A DNA stretch of 64,000 nt, from assembly GCF_900114065.1 (NCBI RefSeq), contig NZ_FORS01000001.1:124001-188000 (forward strand), read 5' to 3'. Made by a program: the position numbers and the translations under genes. The notes under the pieces are model-generated. The model was not told the origin of the DNA and made no database searches. It saw only the letters and a list, made by a program, of their open reading frames with translations. Below are positions 53,288-61,797 of the stretch, piece by piece; the first letter of the stretch is position 1, and every line of letters begins with the position of its first letter. This DNA comes from Stutzerimonas kunmingensis. Lineage in GTDB: Bacteria; Pseudomonadota; Gammaproteobacteria; Pseudomonadales; Pseudomonadaceae.

Positions 53288-54151
53288 TTATTTCTTGGTC
53301 GCAGCGACCTGAGCAGCAACTTCAGCAGCAAAGTCGACTTCGGCCTTCTCGATGCCCTCGCCTACTTCGTAGCGAACAAAGGATACGATTTCGGCACCAG
53401 CTTTCTTGGCGAGCTCACCAACCTTGATTTCCGGGTTCTTGACGAACGCCTGCTCAACCAGGCTGGCTTCGGCCAGGAACTTGTTGATGCGGCCCTTGAC
53501 CATGTTCTCGACGATGTTTTCCGGCTTGCCGGCGATCTTGTCGGCATTGAGCTGCAGGAAGATTTCCTTTTCCTTGGCAACCAGCTCTTCGGAAACATCA
53601 GCCGGGCTCAGAACCGCAGGATTGCTGGCAGCCACGTGCATGGCGATATCCTTGGCCAGCTCGGCATCGCCACCCTTCAGGGTGACCAGCACACCGATGC
53701 GGTGACCATGCAGATAAGCACCAACCACTTCACCTTCCACTGCGGTCAGGCGACGGATGTTGACGTTCTCGCCGCACTTGGCGACCAGCGCTTCGCGCGC
53801 GGATTCACGAGAAGCGATCAGCGGGGCCACATCGGTCAGCTTCTGCTCGAAGGCCTCGTCCAGGCTTTCCTTGACGAACGCCTTGAAGTCATCCTGCAGA
53901 GCCAGGAAGTCAGTCTGCGAGTTGACTTCGATGATCAGACCACGGCCACCCTCGACGCGAACGGCGATCGAGCCCTCGGCAGCGATGTTGCCCGACTTCT
54001 TGGCGGCCTTGATGGCGCCCGAGGCACGCATGTCGTCAATCGCCTTCTCGATGTCACCACCAGCGGCGACCAGAGCCTTCTTGCACTCCATCATGCCCTG
54101 ACCGGTACGCTCGCGCAGTTCTTTGACCAAGGCTGCAGTGATTTCTGCCAT
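53288..54151 (-). CDS. tsf: Translation elongation factor Ts
   Basis: 287 residues. EF-Ts exchanges GDP for GTP on EF-Tu. [20 protein letters not shown] and [13 protein letters not shown], with the Asp and Phe that enter EF-Tu, and the dimerisation subdomain near residues 180-260 are present. The ATG at 54151 is the homologous start. It follows rpsB beyond a strong palindromic hairpin. Confidence 0.97.
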   Translation of the reverse strand: MAEITAALVKELRERTGQGMMECKKALVAAGGDIEKAIDDMRASGAIKAAKKSGNIAAEGSIAVRVEGGRGLIIEVNSQTDFLALQDDFKAFVKESLDEAFEQKLTDVAPLIASRESAREALVAKCGENVNIRRLTAVEGEVVGAYLHGHRIGVLVTLKGGDAELAKDIAMHVAASNPAVLSPADVSEELVAKEKEIFLQLNADKIAGKPENIVENMVKGRINKFLAEASLVEQAFVKNPEIKVGELAKKAGAEIVSFVRYEVGEGIEKAEVDFAAEVAAQVAATKK

Positions 54152-54220
54152 GTTGGGAATCCTCTCGATTTGGTTTCTAAACCACTCACCCAATACACGG
54201 GTGATCAATTCGCAAGAGAC

Positions 54221-54245
54221 AAAAAGGGGGCCTAGCCCCCTTTTT
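54221..54245. terminator. Intrinsic terminator or attenuator between rpsB and tsf
   Basis: AAAAAGGGGGC and GCCCCCTTTTT form a perfect palindrome with a three-base loop. It lies 33 bases after the rpsB stop and 70 bases before tsf. A partial terminator here would make more S2 than EF-Ts transcript. Confidence 0.85.
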
Positions 54246-54278
54246 GTTCATCGGGTGTCACGCTGCAGTGCGCCGCAC

Positions 54279-55019
54279 TCAGCCCTGAGCCGCTTCGGAA
54301 GCAACTTCCTCGACGAACTCGTCAGCACCACCGGCACCGTTCTGGCGACCGCGCAGAACAGCGTCAGCCATGGAGCCGAGGTAGAGTTGCACGGCACGGA
54401 TGGCGTCATCATTACCGGGAATGATGTAGTCAACGCCTTCCGGGCTGCTGTTGGTATCGACGATGCCGATGACCGGGATACCCAGCTTGTTGGCTTCGGA
54501 GATAGCGATGCGCTCGTGATCGACGTCGACGACGAACATGGCGTCCGGCAGGCCGCCCATATCCTTGATACCACCCAGGCTGCGCTCGAGCTTCTCGAGA
54601 TCACGGGTACGCATCAGAGCTTCTTTCTTGGTCAGCTTCTCGAAAGTACCGTCCTGGGACTGCCCTTCCAGCTCACGCAGACGCTTGATGGAGGCGCGGA
54701 TGGTCTTGTAGTTGGTCAGCATGCCACCCAACCAGCGATGATCGACGTACGGCGAGCCACAACGAGCAGCTTCTTCGCGAACGATCTTGCCGGCGGAACG
54801 CTTGGTGCCAACGAACAGAATCTTGTTCTTGCCTGCAGCCAGCTTCTCAACGAAACGCAGCGCGTCGTTGAACATCGGCAGGGTTTTTTCCAGGTTGATG
54901 ATATGGATCTTGTTGCGCGCGCCGAAAATGTATTTATCCATTTTCGGATTCCAGTAACGGGTCTGGTGGCCGAAGTGCACACCGGCCTTCAGCATATCGC
55001 GCATAGTGACTTGAGACAT
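54279..55019 (-). CDS. rpsB: 30S ribosomal protein S2
   Basis: 246 residues. [20 protein letters not shown] and [19 protein letters not shown] at the start, and [20 protein letters not shown] near residue 190 are signature blocks. The ATG at 55019 follows a leader of about 120 bases that matches the regulatory leader of rpsB in gammaproteobacteria. The C-terminal residues are slightly acidic as usual. Confidence 0.98.
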   Translation of the reverse strand: MSQVTMRDMLKAGVHFGHQTRYWNPKMDKYIFGARNKIHIINLEKTLPMFNDALRFVEKLAAGKNKILFVGTKRSAGKIVREEAARCGSPYVDHRWLGGMLTNYKTIRASIKRLRELEGQSQDGTFEKLTKKEALMRTRDLEKLERSLGGIKDMGGLPDAMFVVDVDHERIAISEANKLGIPVIGIVDTNSSPEGVDYIIPGNDDAIRAVQLYLGSMADAVLRGRQNGAGGADEFVEEVASEAAQG

Positions 55020-55143
55020 GATCAGTCCTCGAATAAGTCGGGTTAGGCCTCCACGCGTCCCGATATCCAACTCTTGCGAGCACCCAGGATACCGTGTCGA
55101 CACGTGTGTGGGGTTAGGCTCGACGGGGTCTCCCCGCTGAGCG
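55020..55143 (-). ncRNA. rpsB leader RNA (t44/S2 autoregulatory leader)
   Basis: The leader contains TGGATATCGGGACGCGTGG and AGGC just before the start region, a block I recognise from the E. coli rpsB leader (Rfam t44), which is bound by S2 to repress its own operon. It also has a GC-rich hairpin GCGGGGAGACCCCG near its 5' end. The 5' end is estimated from the -10 box. Confidence 0.65.
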
Positions 55144-55149
55144 GCGCGT

Positions 55150-55158
55150 TTTATAGCA
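55150..55158 (-). promoter_or_regulatory. Extended -10 promoter of rpsB
   Basis: On the minus strand TGC-TATAAA is an extended -10 box; it is followed by a GC-rich discriminator (CGCGCC) as at stringently controlled ribosomal promoters. The -35 region is weak. Confidence 0.55.
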
Positions 55159-55304
55159 CAACGACCATCGAGAGGCTACTGCTTTGAACTCTCTACAACA
55201 GGCCCAGCGGTGCAATCAGCCCTGACCTGCAGGCCGCAGGCGCTTTGGTTTATCATCGCGACTTTCCGTTATTGCCTTCGCCTGCGGGCATACAAGAGGT
55301 TTGC

Positions 55305-56087
55305 ATGACTGTCACCATCAAGACGCCCGAAGATATCGAGAAGATGCGCATTGCCGGGCGCCTCGCCGCCGAAGTTCTCGAGATGATCGGCGAGCACGTC
55401 AAGCCAGGCGTCACCACCGAGGAACTCGACCGCCTTTGCCACGAGCATATCGTCAACGTTCAGCAGGCCATTCCCGCTCCGCTGAACTACAAGGGCTTTC
55501 CCAAATCGATCTGCACCTCGATCAACCACGTTGTCTGCCACGGCATCCCGAACGACAAGCCGCTGAAAGACGGCGACATCCTCAACATCGATATCACTGT
55601 GATCAAGGACGGCTATCACGGCGACACCAGCAAGATGTTCATGGTCGGCAAGGTGCCCGAGTGGGCCGATCGCCTCTGCCAGGTCACTCAGGAATGCCTC
55701 TATAAAGGCATCGAGCTGGTTCGCCCGGGCGCACGACTCGGGGACATCGGTGAAGTCATCCAGAAACATGCCGAGAAGAATGGGTTCTCCGTGGTCCGCG
55801 AATACTGTGGCCACGGCATCGGTAAGGTCTTCCATGAGGAGCCGCAGGTTCTGCATTACGGCCGTGCCGGCACCGGCATGGAGCTCAAGGAAGGCATGAC
55901 CTTCACCATCGAGCCGATGATCAACCAGGGTCGCTCGGAAACCCGACTGCTTGGCGATGGCTGGACTGCGATCACCAAGGATCGCAAGCTATCGGCGCAA
56001 TGGGAACACACCATCCTGGTGACCGCTGACGGCTACGAGATCTTCACTCTGCGCAGCGACGACACCATCGCTCGCACCTCTGCCTGA
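55305..56087 (+). CDS. map: Methionine aminopeptidase, type I
   Basis: 260 residues. Map removes N-terminal methionine. The five metal ligands are visible in order: D in [19 protein letters not shown] (two Asp), H in [16 protein letters not shown] in [12 protein letters not shown] and E in [10 protein letters not shown]. The ATG at 55305 with AAGAGGTTTGC is chosen over 55245. It is divergent from rpsB, as in E. coli and Pseudomonas, and precedes glnD. Confidence 0.97.
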   Translation: MTVTIKTPEDIEKMRIAGRLAAEVLEMIGEHVKPGVTTEELDRLCHEHIVNVQQAIPAPLNYKGFPKSICTSINHVVCHGIPNDKPLKDGDILNIDITVIKDGYHGDTSKMFMVGKVPEWADRLCQVTQECLYKGIELVRPGARLGDIGEVIQKHAEKNGFSVVREYCGHGIGKVFHEEPQVLHYGRAGTGMELKEGMTFTIEPMINQGRSETRLLGDGWTAITKDRKLSAQWEHTILVTADGYEIFTLRSDDTIARTSA

Positions 56088-56124
56088 GATTTCACAGCCG
56101 CAGCCCCCACGGGAGGACGTTCGC

Positions 56125-58827
56125 ATGCCCCAGGTTGACCCGGAGCTGTTTGACCGCAGCCAGTTTCAGGCGGAGCTGGCTCTGAAGGCCAGCCCCATCG
56201 CTGCGTACAAGAAGGCCATACGCCAGGCGCGGCAGGTACTGGACGAGCGGTTCAAGGCAGGTCGGGACATCCGTCGCCTGATTCAGGATCGCGCCTGGTT
56301 CGTCGATCAGATTCTGCGCTCGGCCTGGGATCGCTTCGACTGGAACAATGGCGCAGATATCGCGCTCGTCGCAGTGGGTGGCTACGGCCGAGGTGAACTG
56401 CACCCCTACTCCGATATCGACCTGCTCATTCTGCTCGACGCCAACGACCAGGAAATCTTTCGCGACTCGATCGAGGGCTTTCTGACCCTTCTCTGGGATA
56501 TCGGCCTGGAAGTCGGGCAGGCCGTGCGCTCCGTTGCCGAATGCGCCGACGAAGCGCGCGCCGATCTCACGGTCATCACCAACCTCATGGAAAGCCGGAC
56601 GATCGCCGGCCCGGAGCGCCTGCGCCAGGCGATGCTACGGGTCACCAGTACCCAACAGATGTGGCCTAGCAAGGAATTCTTCCTCGCCAAGCGCAACGAG
56701 CAGCGCGCACGACATGCCAAGTACAACAACACCGAGTACAACCTGGAGCCCAATGTAAAAGGCTCTCCCGGCGGCCTGCGCGACATCCAGACCATCCTCT
56801 GGATCGCCCGTCGCGAGTTCGGCACGCTCAATCTGCAGGCGATGGTCGATCAGGGCTTTCTTACCGAGGGTGAACACAGCCTGCTGACCGCCGCCCAGGA
56901 GTTTCTCTGGAAGGTGCGCTACGGCCTGCACATGCTTGCCGGTCGCGCCGAGGATCGCCTGCTGTTTGACCATCAGCGCAGTTTGGCCGCGCTGCTGGGC
57001 TATGAAGACAATGATGCCAAGCTGGCCATCGAACGCTTCATGCAGAAGTACTACCGGATCGTCATGAGCATTGCCGAACTCAGCGATCTTGTCGGTCAGC
57101 ACTTCGCCGAAGTGATTCTCCGGGAAGGCGAGTCAGGCCCGATCGTGCCACTAAACAGCCGATTTCAGGTACGCGACGGCTACCTTGAGGTGAGCAACGC
57201 AGCTATCTTCAAACGCACCCCTTTCGCGATCCTGGAAACCTTCGTGCTGCTCGCCCAGCATCCCGACATCCAAGGCGTTCGCTCGGACACCATTCGCCTG
57301 CTCCGCGATCACCGCTACCTGATCGATGACATCTTCCGCCAGGATCTGCGCAACACCAGCCTGTTCATCGAGCTGTTCAAGTGCAAGGAAGGTATTCACC
57401 GCAATCTTCGCCGAATGAACCGCTACGGCATCCTGGGTCGCTATCTGCCGGAGTTCGGCCACATCGTCGGGCAGATGCAGCACGACCTGTTCCACATTTA
57501 CACCGTCGACGCGCACACGCTCAATGTCATCAAGTACCTGCGCAAGCTGACCAAGCCGGGCGTCGCCGAGAAGTATCCGCTGGCCAGCAAGCTGGTCGAA
57601 AGGCTGCCCAAACCAGAGCTGATCTACATTGCCGGGCTCTATCACGACATTGCCAAGGGCCGTGGCGGCGACCATTCGGAGCTCGGCGCGGTGGATGCCG
57701 AGCAATTCTGCAGTCGTCACAAGCTGCCGGCGTGGGATACCCGACTGGTGGTCTGGCTGGTGGAAAACCATCTGGTCATGTCCACCACTGCGCAGCGCAA
57801 GGATCTGTCCGACCCTCAGGTGATCAATGATTTCGCCCAACTGGTCGGCGACGAGACGCACCTGGACTATCTCTACGTCCTGACCGTGGCCGACATCAAC
57901 GCCACCAACCCGACCCTGTGGAATTCCTGGCGTGCGAGCCTGCTGCGTCAGCTCTATACCGAAACCAAGCGAGCCCTGAAACGCGGGCTGGAAAACCCGC
58001 TGGGGCGCGAAGAGCAGATTCGCCAGACCCAACGTGCCGCGCTGGATGACTTGGTCCGCCAAGGTACCGATCCGGACGATGCTGAGCAGCTCTGGGCGCA
58101 GCTGGGTGACGACTATTTCCTGCGCCACACCGCCACCGATGTCGCCTGGCACACCGATGCGATCATCGAGCACCCGGCCAATGGCGGCCCGCTGGTCCTG
58201 ATCAAGGAAACCACGCAGCGCGAATTCGAAGGCGGCACGCAGATATTCATCTACGCACCGGACCAGCATGACTTCTTCGCCGTGACCGTGGCGGCCATGG
58301 ATCAGCTCAACCTGAACATCCATGACGCACGCATTCTGACGTCGAGCAGCCAGTTCACGCTGGACACCTACATCGTGCTGGACGCCGACGGCAGCCCGAT
58401 CGGCAATAATCCGAAGCGGATCGAGGAGATTCGCAGCGGCCTGATCGCCGCCCTGCGCAACCCGGACGACTACCTGACAATCATCCAGCGCCGTGTCCCA
58501 CGGCAACTCAAGCACTTCGCCTTCCCGCCGCAGGTCACCATCCACAACGACACACAGCGGCCGCAGACCATTCTGGAAATCATTGCACCGGACCGGCCCG
58601 GCCTGTTGGCGCGTGTGGGCCAACTGTTCCTCGATTTCGATCTATCGGTGCAGAACGCCAAGATCGCGACCTTGGGCGAACGCGTGGAGGACGTATTCTT
58701 CGTCACCGACGCAGACAATCAGCCGCTGTCCGACCCGCAGTTCTGTCTGCGCCTGCAGCAGGCGCTCGTCAAGGAGCTGCAGCAGGAGAACGAACAGCAA
58801 CCCTCACCGAGCAGCATCCTGATCTGA
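56125..58827 (+). CDS. glnD: Bifunctional uridylyltransferase/uridylyl-removing enzyme GlnD
   Basis: 900 residues. GlnD senses glutamine and modifies PII proteins. The nucleotidyltransferase site is [20 protein letters not shown] (about 87-106). The HD domain for uridylyl removal is [20 protein letters not shown] (about 507-526). Two ACT domains follow: the first near residue 705 and the second beginning [20 protein letters not shown] (about 817). All domains are intact. It probably controls the Amt protein through PII, but no PII gene is in the window. It follows map by 37 bases. Confidence 0.98.
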   Translation: MPQVDPELFDRSQFQAELALKASPIAAYKKAIRQARQVLDERFKAGRDIRRLIQDRAWFVDQILRSAWDRFDWNNGADIALVAVGGYGRGELHPYSDIDLLILLDANDQEIFRDSIEGFLTLLWDIGLEVGQAVRSVAECADEARADLTVITNLMESRTIAGPERLRQAMLRVTSTQQMWPSKEFFLAKRNEQRARHAKYNNTEYNLEPNVKGSPGGLRDIQTILWIARREFGTLNLQAMVDQGFLTEGEHSLLTAAQEFLWKVRYGLHMLAGRAEDRLLFDHQRSLAALLGYEDNDAKLAIERFMQKYYRIVMSIAELSDLVGQHFAEVILREGESGPIVPLNSRFQVRDGYLEVSNAAIFKRTPFAILETFVLLAQHPDIQGVRSDTIRLLRDHRYLIDDIFRQDLRNTSLFIELFKCKEGIHRNLRRMNRYGILGRYLPEFGHIVGQMQHDLFHIYTVDAHTLNVIKYLRKLTKPGVAEKYPLASKLVERLPKPELIYIAGLYHDIAKGRGGDHSELGAVDAEQFCSRHKLPAWDTRLVVWLVENHLVMSTTAQRKDLSDPQVINDFAQLVGDETHLDYLYVLTVADINATNPTLWNSWRASLLRQLYTETKRALKRGLENPLGREEQIRQTQRAALDDLVRQGTDPDDAEQLWAQLGDDYFLRHTATDVAWHTDAIIEHPANGGPLVLIKETTQREFEGGTQIFIYAPDQHDFFAVTVAAMDQLNLNIHDARILTSSSQFTLDTYIVLDADGSPIGNNPKRIEEIRSGLIAALRNPDDYLTIIQRRVPRQLKHFAFPPQVTIHNDTQRPQTILEIIAPDRPGLLARVGQLFLDFDLSVQNAKIATLGERVEDVFFVTDADNQPLSDPQFCLRLQQALVKELQQENEQQPSPSSILI

Positions 58828-58836
58828 GATGACCTC

Positions 58837-58880
58837 GCCTGCTAACCTACCTGGCGCTGTAAGAAAGGTAGGAGGCAGGC
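58837..58880. terminator. Imperfect hairpin between convergent glnD and mnhG
   Basis: GCCTGC-TAA-CCTACC pairs with GGTAGG-AG-GCAGGC around a 15-16 base loop. It is placed as a shared terminator, touching the mnhG stop codon, but has no U-tract. Confidence 0.4.
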
Positions 58881-59210
58881 TCAATCCCAGGGCTGACCCC
58901 GCGTTTGTTCGACAGCTGGCAGTTTCTGCTGCATTGCAGCCTTAGCCAGCATGTGCGCACTGACCGGCGCAGTGAGGAAGAGAAACAGCGTGATCAACAG
59001 CTCGTGCAGGCTCAAGCCATCGTTCTGGCTGCTGAAGAAGATCATCGACGCGATCACGATACCGCCAACACCCAGCGTCGTCGCCTTGGTCGGGCCATGC
59101 AGGCGCGTGTAGAAATCCGGCAGCCGGTAGAGGCCGATCGCACCGATCAGCGCGAACAGACTGCCGATAATAAGGAACACGCTTACCAGCACTTCGATCC
59201 AGAATGGCAT
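58881..59210 (-). CDS. mnhG: Monovalent cation/H+ antiporter subunit G
   Basis: 109 residues with three membrane helices. GLYRLPDFYTRLHGPTKATTLG is the signature of MnhG/PhaG. It is the last gene of the antiporter operon. The ATG at 59210 gives a first helix at once; 59228 adds six polar residues. These operons exchange Na+ or K+ for protons and support salt and alkali tolerance. Confidence 0.93.
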   Translation of the reverse strand: MPFWIEVLVSVFLIIGSLFALIGAIGLYRLPDFYTRLHGPTKATTLGVGGIVIASMIFFSSQNDGLSLHELLITLFLFLTAPVSAHMLAKAAMQQKLPAVEQTRGQPWD

Positions 59211-59220
59211 GTCGTTTCCC

Positions 59221-59490
59221 TCAATCAATGATGTCGCCGTGCAGCAGGTGCTTACCGACTGCGACGGTACTGACGAAACCCATCACGGCAATCAGCAGTG
59301 CAGCCTCGAAGAACAGGTCGGAGGCGAGCCAGATGCCGAACAGCACGATAAGCGCGAGCGCGTTGATGTACAGCGTATCGAGCGCGAGCACTCGGTCGGG
59401 CATGTCCGGCCCCTGGACCAGACGAACGACATTCAACACCGCCGCCAGCCCCAAAACGGCCATACAGAACGGAATCACGTAGGCGAGCAT
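59221..59490 (-). CDS. mnhF: Monovalent cation/H+ antiporter subunit F
   Basis: 89 residues with three helices. LVQGPDMPDRVLALDTLYIN is the conserved block of MnhF/PhaF. It overlaps the end of mnhE by 16 bases and precedes mnhG by 10. Confidence 0.93.
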   Translation of the reverse strand: MLAYVIPFCMAVLGLAAVLNVVRLVQGPDMPDRVLALDTLYINALALIVLFGIWLASDLFFEAALLIAVMGFVSTVAVGKHLLHGDIID

Positions 59491-59975
59491 TCGAAGATCT
59501 CCAGCAGTGGCGCTTCATAGTTACGCTTGACGTCAGCGATCAGCGCATCGACATCAGGCACGTCCAGCGCATGCACCATCAGCATCTGGCGATCCTCACT
59601 CAGACAGGCTGACACCGTCCCAGGCGTCAGCGAGATGATGCTGGTCAGGGTGGACAGGACGAACTCGTTCTCGATGGCCATGGGCACCTCGATGAACGCA
59701 GGACGCAGGTTCTTCTTCGGTCCCAGCACCAGCTTGGCAACGTGCACATTGGCCACAACGATGTCGTAGAGCACCTTGAGTGAGAACACGCACAGCTGCA
59801 GCGGCTTGCGTATGCGCGGCACCTCGACGAGAAACCCCCGAACCAGAAGTGGAATCGCCCAACCAAGAAACAGACCGAGCAAGAACTGCCCGAAGCTCAG
59901 CGTGTTGTTGAGCAGCAGCCAGAGAATGGCCAGCATCAAGGTCAGGGCGGGATTAGGTAACCAGCGCGCTTTCAT
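59475..59975 (-). CDS. mnhE: Monovalent cation/H+ antiporter subunit E
   Basis: 166 residues. Two N-terminal membrane helices (LTLMLAILWLLLNNTLSFGQ, then FLLGLFLGWAIPLL) precede a cytoplasmic domain with TLTSIISLTPGTVSACLSED, the family motif. Its ATG overlaps the mnhD stop as ATGA. Confidence 0.93.
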   Translation of the reverse strand: MKARWLPNPALTLMLAILWLLLNNTLSFGQFLLGLFLGWAIPLLVRGFLVEVPRIRKPLQLCVFSLKVLYDIVVANVHVAKLVLGPKKNLRPAFIEVPMAIENEFVLSTLTSIISLTPGTVSACLSEDRQMLMVHALDVPDVDALIADVKRNYEAPLLEIFECSPT

Positions 59976-61471
59976 GCCGCACCTCCCTGAAGGATCTGCA
60001 GATAAGGCGCAACATCCAGCAGCTGCGCAGCAGTTGCCTGCACGAACGCCTGCAACGGGCCGGCGGCGACAACCAGCATCACACTACCAAGCAGCAAGCC
60101 GACCGTCGCCAGAACCCGAATGGCATCGGCAGGCTGCCCCACCGCCTCGGCACTGGGACGCCAGAACACCAGGCTGCCGGCTCGGCTCAGTGAAATCAGC
60201 ATGCCCAGCCCGCCGACCAGCACCACGGCCCACAGTGCGATCGCGTCTGCGCCAAGCTCGATGGCACGCAGCAGCATCACCTTGCCGAGAAAGCCGGAGA
60301 ACGGAGGCAAACCGGCCACGGAGATGGCGCCCATGAAGAACAGCGTGCCCAGCAGCAGCGGCTGACGCAGCGCAGGCGCCGAAATCAGATCGGTCCCCAG
60401 GTCACCGCGCTGACGAGCTATCAGATCGGCGAGCAGGAACAAGCCGCCCGCAACCAGCGTGCTGTGGACTAGGTAATAAAGTGCCGCAGCAAGCCCGGCC
60501 TCGCTGCCGAGCGCAATACCCGCCAGAAGCGTGCCCACCGACACGACCACCAGATAGGCCAGCAGCACCTGCAGGCTGCGAGCGGCCAATGCGCCTATCA
60601 CGGCCGCACCGAGCGTCAGCAGAGCTAGCGGCCAGAGCCAGACATCGACCATGCCGCTCAACTCGCCCGCTTCGCTGCCGAAGACCAGGGTGAACACACG
60701 AATGATCGCGTACAGACCGACCTTGGTCATGATCGCGAATAGCGCAGCGACCGGCGCGGTGGCCGATGCATAAGCCCGCGGCAACCAGAAGTACAGCGGC
60801 AGGATTGCGCCCTTGAGCGCGAACACCACCAGCAGCAGATACCCGGCGGCCGCCAGCAGCGGCGCATCGGCCGGATCGGCCGCGCTCACACGGGCAGCCA
60901 TGTCGACCATGTTCAGGGTGCCCAGCAGTCCGTAGAGCATGCTCACGCCGATCAGAAACAGCGAGGAGCCGAGCAGATTCAGCACAACATAGTGCATACC
61001 CGAGCGCACCCTGCGCTGACCATGGCCGTGCAGCAGCAAGGCATACGAAGAGATCAACAGGATCTCGAAGAACACGAACAGGTTGAACAGGTCGCCGGTC
61101 AGGAAGGCACCATTGATGCCGAGCAGCTGGAACTGATAGAGGGCGTGAAAGTTCGGCCCGCGCTCATCATCACCACGGCAGGCATAAAGCGCTGCGAAAC
61201 CAGCCAGCACCGCCGTAACCAGCAGCATCAGCGCGCTCAACCGGTCCAGCATGAGAATGATGCCGAATGGCGGCTGCCAGCTACCCAGCGCATAGATCCG
61301 CAGCTGGCCATCATCGGCAAGCAGCACCAGCCAGATCGCAATCGGGACCAGGGTCCAGGTTGCCGCCAGTGAAAGCAGGCGCTTGGTCGACTTGTTCGCG
61401 CGATGAGCGAACAGTAACAGCGCCCCCATGAACAACGGCAGCAGCAGCGGGAGAATCAACGCATGATTCAT
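59972..61471 (-). CDS. mnhD: Monovalent cation/H+ antiporter subunit D
   Basis: 499 residues with about 14 membrane helices, related to the NuoM/NuoN subunits of complex I. ELLLISSYALLLHG-like FFEILLISSYALLLHGHGQR has the key Glu of helix 5, and ALKGAILPLYFWLPRAYASA the conserved Lys of helix 7. It forms the membrane core together with subunit A. Its ATG overlaps the mnhC stop. Confidence 0.95.
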   Translation of the reverse strand: MNHALILPLLLPLFMGALLLFAHRANKSTKRLLSLAATWTLVPIAIWLVLLADDGQLRIYALGSWQPPFGIILMLDRLSALMLLVTAVLAGFAALYACRGDDERGPNFHALYQFQLLGINGAFLTGDLFNLFVFFEILLISSYALLLHGHGQRRVRSGMHYVVLNLLGSSLFLIGVSMLYGLLGTLNMVDMAARVSAADPADAPLLAAAGYLLLVVFALKGAILPLYFWLPRAYASATAPVAALFAIMTKVGLYAIIRVFTLVFGSEAGELSGMVDVWLWPLALLTLGAAVIGALAARSLQVLLAYLVVVSVGTLLAGIALGSEAGLAAALYYLVHSTLVAGGLFLLADLIARQRGDLGTDLISAPALRQPLLLGTLFFMGAISVAGLPPFSGFLGKVMLLRAIELGADAIALWAVVLVGGLGMLISLSRAGSLVFWRPSAEAVGQPADAIRVLATVGLLLGSVMLVVAAGPLQAFVQATAAQLLDVAPYLQILQGGAA

Positions 61472-61797
61472 TTGCGCGGCTCCTCACCATCGACGTGATC
61501 GGTACGCAGCTCTCCGATGCTGCGCAACGCCAGCACCACCACGAAGGCGGTCATGGCGAAGCCGATGACAATGGCCGTAAGCACCAGCGCCTGCGGCAGC
61601 GGATCGCCATACTCCGCGCTCTTGCCTATCACCGCCGGAACGCCGGTCGCTAGCCGGCCCATGGAAAAGATGAACAGGTTGACCGCATAGGAAATCAGCG
61701 TCAGCCCCATCACCACCGGAAAGATCCGGGCACGCAGGAGCAGATAGACGCCACTGGCCGTCATGATTCCCAGCGTGATCGCGAACAGCGCTTCCAC
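61468..61797 (-). CDS. mnhC: Monovalent cation/H+ antiporter subunit C
   Basis: 109 residues with three helices, related to NuoK. ITLGIMTASGVYLLLRARIF and DPLPQALVLTAIVIGFAMTA are typical of MnhC. Its start overlaps the stop of the subunit A gene by one base and its stop overlaps mnhD, so the operon is tightly coupled. Confidence 0.94.
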   Translation of the reverse strand: MEALFAITLGIMTASGVYLLLRARIFPVVMGLTLISYAVNLFIFSMGRLATGVPAVIGKSAEYGDPLPQALVLTAIVIGFAMTAFVVVLALRSIGELRTDHVDGEEPRK

